Shown: positions 23,332 through 35,200 of the stretch, piece after piece | Position numbering within the stretch: the stretch's first letter is position 1 | Layout of the letters: each line of letters begins with the position of its first letter | From: Meloidogyne chitwoodi | Lineage: Eukaryota > Nematoda > Chromadorea > Rhabditida > Meloidogynidae | NCBI GenBank assembly: GCA_015183035.1 | Contig: JACZZP010000010.1 | Coordinates: forward strand, 1,922,001-1,986,000 | DNA length: 64,000 nt | Reading direction: 5' to 3' | Program-made: the position numbers and the translations under genes | Notes under the pieces: generated by a model | Told to the model about the DNA's origin: nothing | What the model saw: the letters and a program-made list of their open reading frames with translations, nothing else | The model's database searches: none

Positions 23332-25346
23332 TTATGGATAAGCAACAATAATGTCATTAGCATTTCTCTCCATCAATTGTTCTTTTTTATTAACTTCTAC
23401 TTGCCATTCATTCATACGATTTTCAATTGCACTTATCTTTAGAAGGAAAATTTGAATTTTATATTAAAAAAATTAATTTTAAATATTTTAGAGAATGAAT
23501 TTTTGACAACTATAACTCTAATAAAGTTTACTACTCATTATCCCCGCAGTCAAATAGAAGACCTAATTTTTCCCATCCGTAAAACCCAAATAAATTATAT
23601 AATTAAAAAAAATTAATTTTTTAACCTGTTCCGAAGAAAGTGCCCGTGGTTGTACCCAAGTAATATTAACAACTTGACTTATCTTTTAAAAAAATAATTT
23701 TATTAAAAATAAATTTTTTAAAAACCTGATCAATCTTCCCTTGAATTAATTCATTAGCTAATGCCTTCATAATAAGCAATTCAACCAAATCTTCTTCTAA
23801 ATGAGCAGTTTTTGCAATGTTTGCAAAAGAAAGATTTCTTTGTTTAGGTGGATGACGTGCAGCCATCTTTTAAATTATTATTTTTTAATTTATAAATATT
23901 AAAAAAAACCTCCATAAGACAAAGCAGCCGTAATTTTTCTTCAATCATTTTCATATTTTGTAAAATGTCTGTAGCTTCTGCTTCCAATTTTTCTTTAAAC
24001 TAAAAAAATAAAAGAGAATACAATTAATCACTGTTAATATAAAAAATTTTTTTAGTTAAATATATCATTCAATGAACACATAAATAGACATCAAAAATAT
24101 TTTAAAAAATTAAATCTTATTTTTTTGTATTTTTTTAAGGTATTTCTCCTATATTTAAATTATATCCTCTATATTAAACAAAAAAAACCTGAATAAATCT
24201 ATCCCAATCTCCTGCATTTAATGCATATAAAGCATTAACAATCCATTCTTTTTGACCTCCCATAAGTGATTCCAAAACTGGATGTACCAATAATTCACCA
24301 AAATTATAAACACCTTCACCCAATAAAGCAGCAACACAAAGCAAAAGAGCATATTCTTCTCTTTCTGACATTTTTAAATTTTCAATATCCTCACAACCCA
24401 AATATCGCAAAGCTTCAACATAATAAGCCCCATAATTGCCAATTTGACGTTGATAAGCAGCGGAAACCTTTAAATTTCTTTAAGTAATATTTTTTTAGTA
24501 TTTAATAATTTATTTAATAAAACAAAATTAATAAAAAAACCTTATAAAAAGCAGTATGTACAGGCCCAACTTCTACAAGACGATTTAGGCGTTCCTCAGT
24601 ATCCACAACCATATTCTTTAATTTAAAATAAAATTTATAAATTGGGGAAGGTGTGTAAAAGGAAATATTTTTACAATTAGAGGGAACTTGTGTCCTTCCA
24701 AATTTTTTAAAAATCAGAATATTATATATACCAATTCTTATATTAATCCAAAAATAAATTTATACCCTAACTAAAGCCATTTCTTTGCATTGTCCTGTCT
24801 TTTCGTCTAAATCATTCAAATAAAGCTGAATTTCACCAGTAAGTAAACGTGTCATTGCCTTTCCATCACTTTTAACAATATTCTCAAATTTTTTAATGAA
24901 ATCGAAGGCTCCTTGTTTTTCTGATTTTTTTGAAATTAAAAAACATTTTTAACTAAATTATACCTTGTTTCAAAAATTTATATTCAGCAATTGGAATAAT
25001 TAATTCAACCAAATTTAATGGATGAATTCGATGTTCAAAATCCTTGACAAAACACTAGTAAAAATTAAAAATAATGTCTTTTTCTAAAATAAAATTAAAA
25101 AACCTCATAAAACTCATTCAAATCAATTATCGAAACAAAATTTTTGTCATAAAGCAATTTATTTGAAAGTTCAGATAATTGATTCCAAAGTCTAAAAAAA
25201 TAAAAGAAATAAAAATAAAATTAATCTATAAAAATAAACTTGTTTATATAAAAAGATTCAAGTTGTTGAAATTGTTCAGCAATATTGTTGTCAATTATTG
25301 ATGTTGACTTGTCATGTAAATATTTTTCTACTTTTTGTGATGCCAT
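23332..25346 (-). CDS. rpn-9: 26S proteasome non-ATPase regulatory subunit 13 (Rpn9)
   Basis: PCI-domain subunit of the proteasome lid. Minus-strand gene of about nine exons from MASQKVEKYLHDKS (25346) to ...NANDIIVAYP (23332). Family hallmarks: LWNQLSELSNKLLYDKNF, HPLNLVELI, the TPR-like ALRYLGCEDIENLKMSE and LLLCVAALLGEGVYNFGELL, then the PCI/winged-helix part (LSFANIAKTAHLEEDLVELLIMKAL) and the C-terminal helix ITWVQPRALSSEQI. Length about 390 residues, usual for PSMD13. The next gene upstream on this strand is the GILT-like gene, 665 bp away. Introns are 40-190 bp. Nothing is missing by eye. Confidence 0.95.
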
Positions 25347-26011
25347 TTCTATTTTCTGTTTAAAATTAAAAAAAAAAAGAGCAAAAAAGCAAATGTAAAA
25401 ATATTCTATTTTAAGAAAATTATCATCAACTTTCACGATAAGATAGACCGCTTTGTCGCGGGTAATTCACCCAAGCCGTTTTGTCGCGAAAGTTAAATTA
25501 TAAATGAGAGAATAAATACTGTATTTATTTTAAGCAATTTATTCCTATTTAATGGCTCCTCGTTTAATTCACAAATATAAATTAAATAAATATTTATTTT
25601 TAGATTATAAACAAATGTAAAATTAATTGAGAGAAATAACGAATATTGAAAAAAACAAAAAAAAAAGAAACAAATTATATACATAGGTACCTATATACAC
25701 TTTACTAATTTTCTGGCATTAATTATAGCAAAAACATTTCTTTTTTTCTAAATTTAAATATTTTTAAAAGAAAAATATATGACTCAACGAATCTTTTTTT
25801 TAATAAAAAATCTTTTCAATTTTATAACTTTAATTTATTTTTATTTTATAAAATTAATTAGCAATTGCCTATTTTACACAACGCTTTTACCCAATTTTTA
25901 ATTATTTAAAGTAAAATATAAAAATAATAAAATTAGGTTAAATATATTTTAACAATTAAAAAAACATTTTAATAATAAAAATATTTGGTTAAATTAACAA
26001 ATATATATATT
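25347..26011. other. Intergenic sequence upstream of rpn-9
   Basis: Holds two GC-richer words GCTTTGTCGCGG and CGTTTTGTCGCGA at about 25450-25488, 100-140 bp upstream of the rpn-9 start. They form a direct repeat and may be promoter elements. Otherwise AT-rich with nothing seen. Confidence 0.4.
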
Positions 26012-27949
26012 TTATAAATTTAACCATTTTTGTATTAAATGGGGAAGACAAATATTACTAATAGCATTTCCATCTAAATTTGGTGTATAATCATTAATAA
26101 GTAAATATGGAACTTCAATAATTGGATTAGGTTTTGAACTCATTGTTCGTTGTGCTGCTTGTCTTTGAAGCTTTTTTTTTAATATTTTTTTATTATTAAT
26201 TAAATTTAAAATTATAATTTTTTAAATTAATTTAATTTTAAATTAAATTTTTTATTTCAAACAAAAAAATAAATTATTTACCTGTTGACCACGCTCACTA
26301 ACATAGCAATGCCTTAATAATTAAATTAAAAAAAAAGTTAAATTATTTTTTATTTTGATCAAACAAAACTGATTCTCGATTACCAAAAATTGGGAATTTA
26401 AAATTTTCGGAAATTAGCACTTTTAATTTCAAAAAAAAAAATTGGGAAACTGATATATTTGTACTTAGACCGTAAAAGTTTTATAAAAATTCGATATATT
26501 TAGTATTTTACTTTTTATATAAAAATATTTTAAAAATAAATTAATTAATTTACTTTATTTGTCTATATTTTTCACGAATATAAATAGAACAACTTTGCAT
26601 AGCTTGTTCTACAGGTAAATTAGAAGATAATAAATGTTCAAAACAAATTGTAAATTGAATTGTTTGAGTAATTGAAACTTCATTAATTACACAAGAAAGT
26701 AAACGATTTGCATCACATTCTTTAGGGCCATGATTACAACTTTTAAAGAAGAGAAGAGTAAAAAAAGTTAGTTATATTCTTTTCTTTTATACTAGTAAAA
26801 TTAGTAAAAACTTTTCTTAAGCTTGAACTTAAAAAACATTAAAAATAAACTTGGAATTTATTCTAAATTATTTTTAAGTTTTTAAAATTAAACTTAAAAC
26901 TTAGTTTTTACTTTAAAAAATTAATTCCAAGTTTATTTTTGATTTTTAAAATTAAAACACAATTTTAATTCAAGTTTATTTTCAAATTTTAAGAAAACAG
27001 TATAAAAGTCCCCTAAAAAATTTTTTTCCCATAAAAGAACTATTTTCTATTTAATTTGATTTTAGTACATAAATAAAACGTTAAATTTATTAAAAAATAT
27101 TCCTAAAAATTATTTATTAAAAAATAAACTTACGATATTTTTCCATTTCGTAGTAAAAGGCTATTCCCCCAAGGTACCTTTAAATAAATTTAAAAAATAA
27201 TTAAATATTTTTTAAAAATTCCAATTTTATTTTAAAATTTATTTTTAATTTTTACCAATTCTAAAATTGTTTTATTTCCAAATCTGCTTTGTAAAGAACC
27301 CAAATTATTAGCAATATAACGCTGACAGTAAGGACATAAAGCCTCAAACATTAAAGTAATTGTTAAAGGTTTTGTTGTTTTAAAACGTTTAAATGTCTCA
27401 CATTGCTTAATTAAACAAAAATAAATTTTTAAAAATTATATAAAAAATTCACTCAATATAAATGCTTATTTTAGTTAAAATTAATAATAAAAAAATATAA
27501 AAATTATAATTAAATTATTTTAAAAAATACCTGAACAACATTACAACGTTGTGCAATTTCATAACTATCACACCTTAAAATAAATTTTTATTTAATTTTA
27601 TTTTAAATTTAAAAAACCAAAAATCAGGTGGCAAATTACATTGTTGTTGTTGTAAATAATAGTTTTGCTGTTGTAAATGTTGTGGATTTTGTTGGGCATT
27701 ATATACCCTTTGAATTGTATATGGCTAAAAAATAAATTAAAATAAATTAAAAAAATTAAATTTAAAAAATTAAATAAATAATAAAAATATTAAAGTTAAT
27801 AGAAATTAGCAAAAAAAAATTAAAAATTATTTTCTTAATTTTTTAAATTTACATACATCTGAATAAGCCACTGCCTTCAAAATAATTAAAAATAAAAATT
27901 GCAAAAATAGAATAAAATAAAAAATATTAAAAAATATTATTTTATTCAT
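26012..27949 (-). CDS. GILT-family lysosomal/secreted thiol reductase
   Basis: Gamma-interferon-inducible lysosomal thiol reductase family. Minus-strand exons start at 27949 with a hydrophobic signal peptide (IIFFNIFYFILFLQFLFLII). A Gln-rich stretch follows (QNPQHLQQQNYYLQQQQ), then CDSYEIAQRCNVVQ. The thioredoxin-like core has LTITLMFEALCPYCQRY with the CxxC active site (CPYC, about 27330), VPWGNS, and the family signature CNHGPKECDAN (about 26720). The end is PYLLINDYTPNLDGN...LPHLIQKWLNL. The enzyme reduces disulphides in the endolysosome or, when secreted, outside the cell. Human GILT is a MHC-II pathway enzyme; nematode members are linked to innate immunity. The Gln-rich insert before the core is not usual. 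Seven to eight exons. Confidence 0.88.
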
Positions 27950-28523
27950 TTTTTAAATAAATTTGAAAAAATTATTTTCGTAAAATTTTTATTAATTTTT
28001 TTCCAATTAAAAAAAAAAAGAACAACAGCTGGTAGAAAATATTTATTCACTTTTATTTAAAATAAAAGAACCAAAACACCTTTAAATAAAAAAAGAAAAC
28101 ATTTGTTGAGTAAATTTAAAATTTTTTTGTTTATAAACAAATGTTTTTTTATTTTTTAGGTAAATATATCTTTATAATTAAAATAAATAAAATATTCGAA
28201 CTGTTTAAATAATTTATTGCCATAATTAAAAGAAAAAATGATTAAAAAAGGAAAATTTTTATAAAAAAGACTTATAAATAAATATTTAAAAATTAAAAAA
28301 AAATTAAAAAAAATTATTTTTTTAAATTTAAAAAGAAAATTAAAATAAATAATTTCTTTTATTTAAAAAAAATTAAGATTTATATAAAGTTCAAAAAGCA
28401 AAAGCGGCTTTTTAAGTAGTTGCAATTTGATATATGTACTAAAAACTTTTATTTCCATAAGCGGTAAACTTTTTGATGTTTTTAGAGATAAAAAGAATGT
28501 TGTTTTTATAAAGTTTTAAATCA

Positions 28524-28564
28524 CTAGCGGAGATGGACGCCCTTCGGGCGTCCTTCTCCGCTAG
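28524..28564. other. 41-bp GC-rich near-perfect hairpin
   Basis: CTAGCGGAGA, one unpaired T, GGACGCCC, loop TTC, GGGCGTCC, one T, TCTCCGCTAG: 18 base pairs with a single T/T mismatch. It stands in A+T-rich DNA about 95 bp before the minisatellite. It resembles a terminator or a hairpin end of a mobile element, but neither is proved. Confidence 0.85.
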
Positions 28565-28657
28565 CAAAAAACAATAAACTTAAAATATCTCGACAATAAA
28601 AACTTTACACTTACAAACTTTTTAAAAGAACAAACACATAAATACTGAGAATCTAAT

Positions 28658-29312
28658 GTCTCTGACTCAAGCGTCTCTGACTCAAGCGTCTCTGACTCAA
28701 GCGTCTCTGACTCAAGCGTCTCTGACTCAAGCGTCTCTGACTCAAGCGTCTCTGACTCAAGCGTCTCTGACTCAAGCGTCTCTGACTCAAGCGTCTCTGA
28801 CTCAAGCGTCTCTGACTCAAGCGTCTCTGACTCAAGCGTCTCTGACTCAAGCGTCTCTGACTCAAGCGTCTCTGACTCAAGCGTCTCTGACTCAAGCGTC
28901 TCTGACTCAAGCGTCTCTGACTCAAGCGTCTCTGACTCAAGCGTCTCTGACTCAAGCGTCTCTGACTCAAGCGTCTCTGACTCAAGCGTCTCTGACTCAA
29001 GCGTCTCTGACTCAAGCGTCTCTGACTCAAGCGTCTCTGACTCAAGCGTCTCTGACTCAAGCGTCTCTGACTCAAGCGTCTCTGACTCAAGCGTCTCTGA
29101 CTCAAGCGTCTCTGACTCAAGCGTCTCTGACTCAAGCGTCTCTGACTCAAGCGTCTCTGACTCAAGCGTCTCTGACTCAAGCGTCTCTGACTCAAGCGTC
29201 TCTGACTCAAGCGTCTCTGACTCAAGCGTCTCTGACTCAAGCGTCTCTGACTCAAGCGTCTCTGACTCAAGCGTCTCTGACTCAAGCGTCTCTGACTCAA
29301 GCGTCTCTGACT
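28658..29312. repeat. 15-bp minisatellite, about 43 copies
   Basis: Unit GCGTCTCTGACTCAA repeated about 43 times; every copy I compared is identical. Each unit carries TGACTCA, the AP-1/bZIP core. Since 15 is a multiple of three, several frames stay open for 240-270 codons with a five-residue period (LTQAS; TLESE; LSQRR). These frames are a by-product of the period. The uniformity implies recent expansion or homogenisation. Confidence 0.95.
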
Positions 29313-30277
29313 CCGACTCCTCAGCACGGCTTCCTTTCTTATGGCATCGCTGGAGCAACAGGGTTCGTTGACGTCCATATTTGAAGCAAAAAGGCAGCAG
29401 GCAGCGTTGTTTTTGTTGCAGTGTTGCAATGCAGTGGCGTTTAAAGACTGATCAAAATACATGGTTTTTATAATCAAAAAGAAGCTAAAAAGAAAAATTG
29501 AGATATATGTGGATTTGCGAGATTAGGATTACAAGAGGAGAAGTTTCAATTCTTAGAAAATTAATTATTTAAATTTAGAAAAATATCCTTCATAATATTG
29601 TTGGATTTTTTTTATTAATTTTAAGCATCTTGTTCCAATTTTAATCCAAATTTACCAACCTAAAAAAGTATTTTTATTTTGATTTAAAAATTCCTTCTTT
29701 CCTTCCCCATATTTTCGTTTATTTTTTACTTTTCGGAACTAAAATTTAAAATTTGTCCAGAAATTATTCTTAAATTTTTAAATTTTATATTTATTACCAA
29801 AACATTAAAAAAATGGCTACATGTGTCTCTTCAAAGTATATGCGTTCCCAAATATAATATTTAAGTCTGTAGAGGAGTTTCTAATAAAGAAAGTTTCTAA
29901 AAAGGAAGAAGAGGGTGAGAAGAGTTCTAATAGAGTGTTATGTGAGGGCTATATAAAGATCTGCCAAATAAAAATTTTTAAAAGGTTCTGTGGTATTGCC
30001 TAATTTTTATTATTTAATTGGACGAATATACTTTGAAGGGATACATCTCCTAGTCTAAGCATTGGCCTTTTCTTTATTTTGGGTAACAAAGAAAATCAGG
30101 ATGTTAAACGATTTTCAAACAAAATTTTTAGTTAAATTTATCTTTTAAATGTAGTATTTATTTATTCTATTTTACTTGCATAAATTTAAAAATTAATTTT
30201 TATTTAATCTTTTAAATTAGAAAATTTTTTAAAAATAAAAATAGAGTCCCGAAATTAATAAAATAATTATTATTAAA

Positions 30278-31855
30278 TTAATTAATTATTTTAAAAGCAG
30301 ATTTTGAATATTTACAAGAGTTTAATTTACAATCTTGTTTAGGAGTGCATTCTCCAGTTGGATGAATATCCTCACTAGCTTTTACTATTCCATTATATTC
30401 TTGACATCCATATATAATACTTTTGCCTACAGCAACATTAGAAACAAACATTTTATCTTTATAATTGGCATTTAACGCTATAAAATTAATAAAAATTAAA
30501 TTTATTTAATTTTTGAGAATATTTTAAAAATTAAAATATTCTTTTTTTTTTTTAATATTCCCTTAAAAATCTTACCAAAAATTGTAAGTGCTGGTCCGAA
30601 GAATTTACTATCTTTTATATTAATAGTTCGTTGATGTTGCACACATCCCATTCCACACGAACGAGCAACTTTATGAAAGTTATCTGCACAAAAATTACTA
30701 ATTGTTGTAGTACCAGCACCGGATTGAGTAAAAATTTTATCTAAAACATTCTTAGCTGCACCCCCTATTATTTGAAAGGTTCTTGGTGTTGAATCCAAAC
30801 TATTTCCTAAATCTGCACCATGATAGCATGTTTTTTCAAAACTATAAGGAAAAACAAGTTTTTATTAAAGTTTTAACAAAAACAAAACTTACAAAACATT
30901 CTTAAGTGTACACGATCCTTTACACCAAATACCTTTAGCTGGGTCTCCAAGTATAAGATTTTCTATTGTACCACCATTCTCTATTTCTATTATGTTTTTC
31001 CCGCTTACACATTCATCGATAGAACATTGCTTACGCAAAGAGGAAGTAGCAACAAGACGAACATAATTAAAGTTTTTATATTTTTTGACGTTACTTAAAT
31101 ATTATTTGATAATTATATACATATATTATTTGTTTTTTATGTTTTCTCAGTTTTAATATGTTTTTGTCAGTTTTAATACAGTGAGTGAAACGTGCTGTTG
31201 TGCTAGCAGATTAGATCCTATTCCTTGTTTGTCCCTAAAGACCAAGATTGGGTTGCTCAGGCCCCTCGTTGGCACTAATTTATATACAAGACATATCGAT
31301 ATATTTTTATTCAATAGGGTTAAATACAATCATACTAATAACTGTAAACTCCTCTAATGGGGAGAACCATATACATTAAATAGGGAAAACATATATCTGG
31401 CAAAGCATTCAAGGGAAAAGTGCATGAAAGTGAGAGATTAAGGATAGAGATATAATAAAATGACTGGGACAGAAATGGACATAAATATATGCTTTTCCTT
31501 CCCGATGGTTCCTTTTTGGCGTTGGGTTTGGATTCCATCTTACAAAATGTTTTAGCAAGTTTTAATATGTTTTAGCAAGTTTTACTATGTTTTAATATGT
31601 TTTAGCAAGTTTTAATGTTTTAATATGTTTTAGCAAGTTTTACTATGTTTTAATATGTTTTAGCAAGTTTTAATGTTTTAATATGTTTTTATGTTTTCTT
31701 TCAAGTTTAAATTAATTTTGTAATTTAGATTAGGTATACATTGTTGTGGGTTGATTTATTGTACCAGTTGCAGGAGGAAAGTAACAAGATCCTCGAATTA
31801 AAGTCAAAAAACCCATTGCAACAATTATAATAATAAATAGATTTTTAAAAATCAT
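30278..31855 (-). CDS. pel: Pectate lyase, polysaccharide lyase family 3
   Basis: Cleaves de-esterified pectin (polygalacturonate) by beta-elimination; in plant-parasitic nematodes it is secreted from gland cells to soften plant walls. Four exons: 31855-31740 (signal peptide then SCYFPPATGTINQPTT), 31093-30893 (VRLVATSSLRKQCSIDECV, IENLILGDPAKGIWCKGSCTLKN), 30841-30576 (FFEKTCYHGADLG, GGAAKNVLDKIFTQSGAGTTTISNF, RSCGMGC), 30477-30278 (NANYKDK, ECTPKQDCKLNSCKYS). Phases 2, 2, 1 join to 260 residues, the usual PL3 size. The GAGTTTISNF and RSCG regions are PL3 hallmarks. The usual NVWWE is NVFFE here. The first intron (646 bp) carries a tandem repeat and an unidentified insert. PL3 genes of nematodes are thought to come from bacteria by horizontal transfer. 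Confidence 0.93.
31140..31700. repeat. Degenerate TTTTAGCAAG / TTTTAATATG array with insert
   Basis: Repeats of GTTTTAATATGTTTTAGCAA occupy about 31548-31700, and related words lie at 31140-31176. Between them is about 370 bp of more complex sequence (GCTAGCAGATTAGATCC... to ...CGTTGGGTTTGG) with no recognised ORF. It looks like an insertion into the array, all inside intron 1 of the pectate lyase gene. Confidence 0.5.
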
Positions 31856-32298
31856 ATTTTTAATATTTTAATATTTTAATGAATTTAATGATAATTTCAA
31901 GCTGATTTTATATATGCTATTTTTAATATATAATTTACTCGTGTTTTTTAAAATCGAGAAATTTATATTTTACGGATGTTAGTTTAGCTTATACCACGTG
32001 AGAAATTTTATTTTAAATTTTTAAAATATTAAATATTTTATTTGTGCCTATTTGAATTTTTATTTACGTATTTATTTTTATTTTGTAAAAATAAAAAATT
32101 TTTATAATTTAAAATAAATTATTTATTTGTTTAATTTTTAATTTTATTTTTAAAAATTGAAAAAATTATTTAAAATTAAAATTGATTAATTAAGGCTTGA
32201 CGTGACATTTTTCAAGAAGAAAAAAAATAAAAAATGCAAAAAAAAATTAAATAAAAATTTTGGGAAATTTAAATTAAAAATACAATTATTTTTTAAAT
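31856..32298. other. AT-rich intergenic sequence
   Basis: Short gap between the pectate lyase start and the P-glycoprotein stop, so it must hold the pectate lyase promoter. Nothing specific seen. Confidence 0.4.
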
Positions 32299-35200
32299 TT
32301 ATTTTTGCCTTTGTACGAGTTTAAAATAAAGCCCTTCATTTTGTAATAATTGTAAATGTGTTCCCATTTCTAATACTTTCCCATCACTTATTACTATAAT
32401 TAAATCGGCATATTGTATAGTACTTAAACGATGCGCAATTACAATACAAGTACGACCAGAACGAGCTGATTCTAAAGCTTCTTGAACAACCTGAAAATTC
32501 AATTGAATTTAGTTTTGTATGTTAATAGAAATACAAATCAGAATTAATAAAAATACAAAAATCAGAAAATACAAAAATCAGAAAATACAAAAATCAGAAA
32601 ATACAAAAATCAGAAAATACAAAAATCAGAAAATACAAAAATCAGAAAATACAAAAAACAGAAAATACAAAAATCAGAAAATACAAAAATCAGAAAATAC
32701 AAAAATCAGAAAATACAAAAATCAGAAAATACAAAAATCAGAAAATACAAAAATCAGAAAATACAAAAATCAGAAAATACAAAAATCAGAAAATACAAAA
32801 ATCAGAAAATACAAAAATCAGAAAATACAAAAATCAGAAAATACAAAAATCAGAAAATACAAAAATCAGAAAATACAAAAATCAGAAAATACAAAAATCA
32901 GAAAATACAAAAATCAGAAAATACAAAAATCAGAAAATACAAAAATCAGAAAATACAAAAATCAGAAAATACAAAAATCAGAAAATACAAAAATCAGAAA
33001 ATACAAAAATATTTATTACCTTTTCACTTTTAGTATCTAATGCACTTGTTGCTTCATCTAATAACAGAATTCGTGGATCTCGAATAATTGCACGAGCAAT
33101 TGCAATACGTTGTTTTTGTCCGCCGCTTAACTGTGCCCCACGTGTGCCAACAGGAGTGTCATATTTCTTTAAATATTTATTTTAAAAATATTTTTTTTTA
33201 AATTGTGTAGAATTTCTAAAAAATTTTAAAAATATTTACTTGAGGTAAAGATTCAATAAAATGATGAATATTAGCCAATTTCGCAGCTTCCTTTAATTTT
33301 TCATCACTAATATCATCATAATCAAGCCCATAAGCAATATTTTCTTTTATTGATAATGCAAATAATGTAGGTTCTTGACCAACTAATGCTATAGAATTGC
33401 GTAAATGTCTAATATTGTAATGACGAATGTCTATACCATCAATGCTCAAAGAACCACCTAAAATGTTAAAAATTTAAAATAAATTAAAAACTTAAGAAAT
33501 TTGAAATTTAGAGTCAAGGAATTAAAAAAAACTCACTAAAAGGATCATAAAATCTTTCCATTAGTTGTATCAAAGTACTTTTTCCACAACCACTAGGTCC
33601 AACTAATGCAATTGTTTTTCCAGTTGAAGCATTTAATGACAACCCATTTAATGCTAATTGAGAATTTCCAGCATTTGGATAAGCAAAATAAATATTATTG
33701 GCATCAATTTGGCCATTAATTTTAGATGTAAGACCAGAATTTGAAAGTGAATCTATACGAGGGTGGAGACGAGCCATTGCAAACATAAGGCTAAATATAA
33801 AGTAGAGAAATACAAAAATCAGAATTACTGAAAATCAGAATTTTCAATTTTAAAAATACAAAACTCAGAATTAATGCTTAAAAAACTACATTAGTTCTGA
33901 TTTTTGTATTTTTAATAATTTTGTATAAAAATCAAAATTAATGAAAATCAGAATTTTCAATTTTAAAAATACAAAATAATCAAAGATCAGAATTATTAAA
34001 ATAAGTATTTATTTAAATTACCCAGCAGAAAGTCTAGCCCTCATATATTCTGGAAAATAAGCTGCTGCAGCCATTATTGTAAATGAAGCCATATTTAATG
34101 CTTCAACAACTTGAAAGAGTATAAAAGGAGTTGTATATCCTCCTTTAATTAAACAAAGTCCCAAATAATAAGTAATTGCAAAATTAAAAGAGAGAAAGCT
34201 TGAACTGAGTGCTATTGATAAAGATGTCCAAATACCTTGAAAAGTTTATTTTTAAAAATTAAAAAGAAATATATACATTAAAAAATTACCTCTTATAAAA
34301 GCAAGTTTATGAGGAAGCTTTGAAGCAATACGGAAACTCTCATAAACTTTATTTTGTTTATTTAAAGCTTGAACTGTGCGAACATATTCTATCGATTCTG
34401 AAGCAACCTAAAGAAAAAAAATAAAAGAAAATTTTAAATTAAATAATTAACTCACTCTACTAGCTTCCTCAGCAAGTAACATATCTCTCATTCCTCTCCT
34501 TTTTAAATAATTAGTAACAGAAGTTTGTGCTACTACTAACAAAATTGAAGTAGTCAAACCAATTGGAGCTACATTCCAACCAAAAGAAAATGCAACAATT
34601 ATACCAGTTATAACAGAAACAATTCCTTGAAGGACCTCAGCAAGTCTTTGGTCAATTGCTGCTTGAACGTTTGGAGCATCAGTTGCAAGACGTTGGCAAA
34701 GTTTGCCGCAAGAGTTTCGTTCGTTGTCGAAAAAGTAGCTGTCTTTTAATATAAATATTATTTTTAATTTTTTAAAATTTCGTAAAAATATAACCTTGAG
34801 ATAAAATATTTTTAAATACATCCAATCGCAAACGTTGAGTTAAGCGTTCACCCACAATTCCCAAAAACATTCCAGAACCGAATGTAGTAATACAACCCCA
34901 AATACCGAGACTGAGAAAGGCAATAGAATTAAAAAATGCAGACATATACAAAGTGTTCATTTTTAATGTTCTTTCTTCTGACTAAAAAAATAAGAAAAAG
35001 TTGTTTTTTTAATTGTATTTCATTAATGTATTTTAAACATTTTTAGTTTTTCAGGAAAAATAAACTTTCAAGTGTTTTACGGTATAATTCAAGTTTTATT
35101 TTTGACGTTAAATGTATTTTCCGTAAAGTTTGTATTTTATAAAATTATCGGAGAATAAATTTATTTGTTTTTTGTATTTTACTATATTTAACTGTAAATT

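Larger units (their letters stand above)
27950..30277. other. Gene-poor region with hairpin and minisatellite
   Basis: Contains the hairpin at 28524-28564 and the 15-bp array at 28658-29312. From 29480 to 30277 there is only AT-rich sequence; a 60-codon ORF at 29821-30003 has no visible family and no upstream support, so it is not called. Confidence 0.6.

Noticed and set aside
28658..29312. CRISPR-like array at 28.7-29.3 kb
   Set aside because: The copies are directly contiguous with no spacers, and the host is a eukaryote.
28561..29477. Three long ORFs of 242-274 codons over the 15-bp array, with LESET-, LTQAS- and LSQRR-type repeats
   Set aside because: All are open because the unit length is a multiple of three and contains no stop in those frames; they exist on both strands, and no flanking exon, signal or family supports any of them.
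31335..31538. 67-codon minus-strand ORF inside the pectate lyase intron
   Set aside because: It lies in an unidentified insert, has no family match, and including it would break the PL3 reading frame.
32519..33040. 173-codon plus-strand ORF of a 16-residue repeat ([16 protein letters not shown])
   Set aside because: It is the translation of the 16-bp minisatellite in an intron of the P-glycoprotein, on the opposite strand.
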